Below are positions 6,377-6,408 of a stretch of 6,408 nucleotides of DNA, in pieces. A program made the translations under genes and the position numbers. How positions within the stretch are numbered: position 1 is the first letter of the stretch; every line of letters begins with the position of its first letter. The DNA comes from an uncultured Clostridium sp. (GTDB taxonomy: Bacteria; Bacillota; Clostridia; Lachnospirales; Lachnospiraceae), in the NCBI GenBank assembly GCA_905192625.1, contig CAJJLI010000131.1:1-6408 (forward strand), written 5' to 3'. The notes under the pieces are model-generated. The model did no database searches. It was not told the DNA's origin and saw only the letters and a list, made by a program, of their open reading frames with translations.

Positions 6377-6408
6377 GAGATTATCTCCATTTCTTTTTTA
6401 AATTTCAG

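Overview
The window is AT-rich, with compact, Shine-Dalgarno-led genes (mostly GGAGG) all on the minus strand. The proteins resemble those of low-GC Firmicutes. The PyrH wording around residues 64-90 and the flotillin suggest Clostridia, probably a Lachnospiraceae-like organism; that placement is judged from protein style and not from any search.

Layout in the direction of transcription (right to left). First comes a flotillin/SPFH-domain membrane-scaffold gene (about 6376/6329 to 4794), closed by a strong intrinsic terminator (4631-4686). A 519-base gap follows, with a good promoter and a roughly 220-base leader, then pyrH (UMP kinase) and frr (ribosome recycling factor), 12 bases apart. Next is a 224-base gap with a candidate promoter and two mutually exclusive hairpins around the uppS ribosome binding site, then uppS (undecaprenyl diphosphate synthase) and cdsA (CDP-diglyceride synthase), overlapping by one base as TAATG. 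A terminator (1174-1223) closes this unit. Finally, the 5' part of a membrane-anchored MutS-family gene runs off the left edge.

The core pyrH-frr-uppS-cdsA is the classic bacterial cluster linking pyrimidine nucleotide supply, translation recycling, the lipid carrier for cell-wall synthesis and phospholipid precursor synthesis. Its usual flanks are absent here: no rpsB-tsf immediately before pyrH, and no dxr-rseP immediately after cdsA.

Two points most deserve a second look. The flotillin gene appears to carry a one-base frameshift at a GGG run near its start: a well-placed ATG with a good Shine-Dalgarno reads MEEQLEQG and then stops, while the missing hydrophobic N-terminus continues in the neighbouring frame. 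The uppS leader could switch between a long terminator-like hairpin and a small hairpin that hides the ribosome binding site. I see no CRISPR array, tRNA, rRNA, insertion sequence or phage gene, and no clear new multi-gene system.
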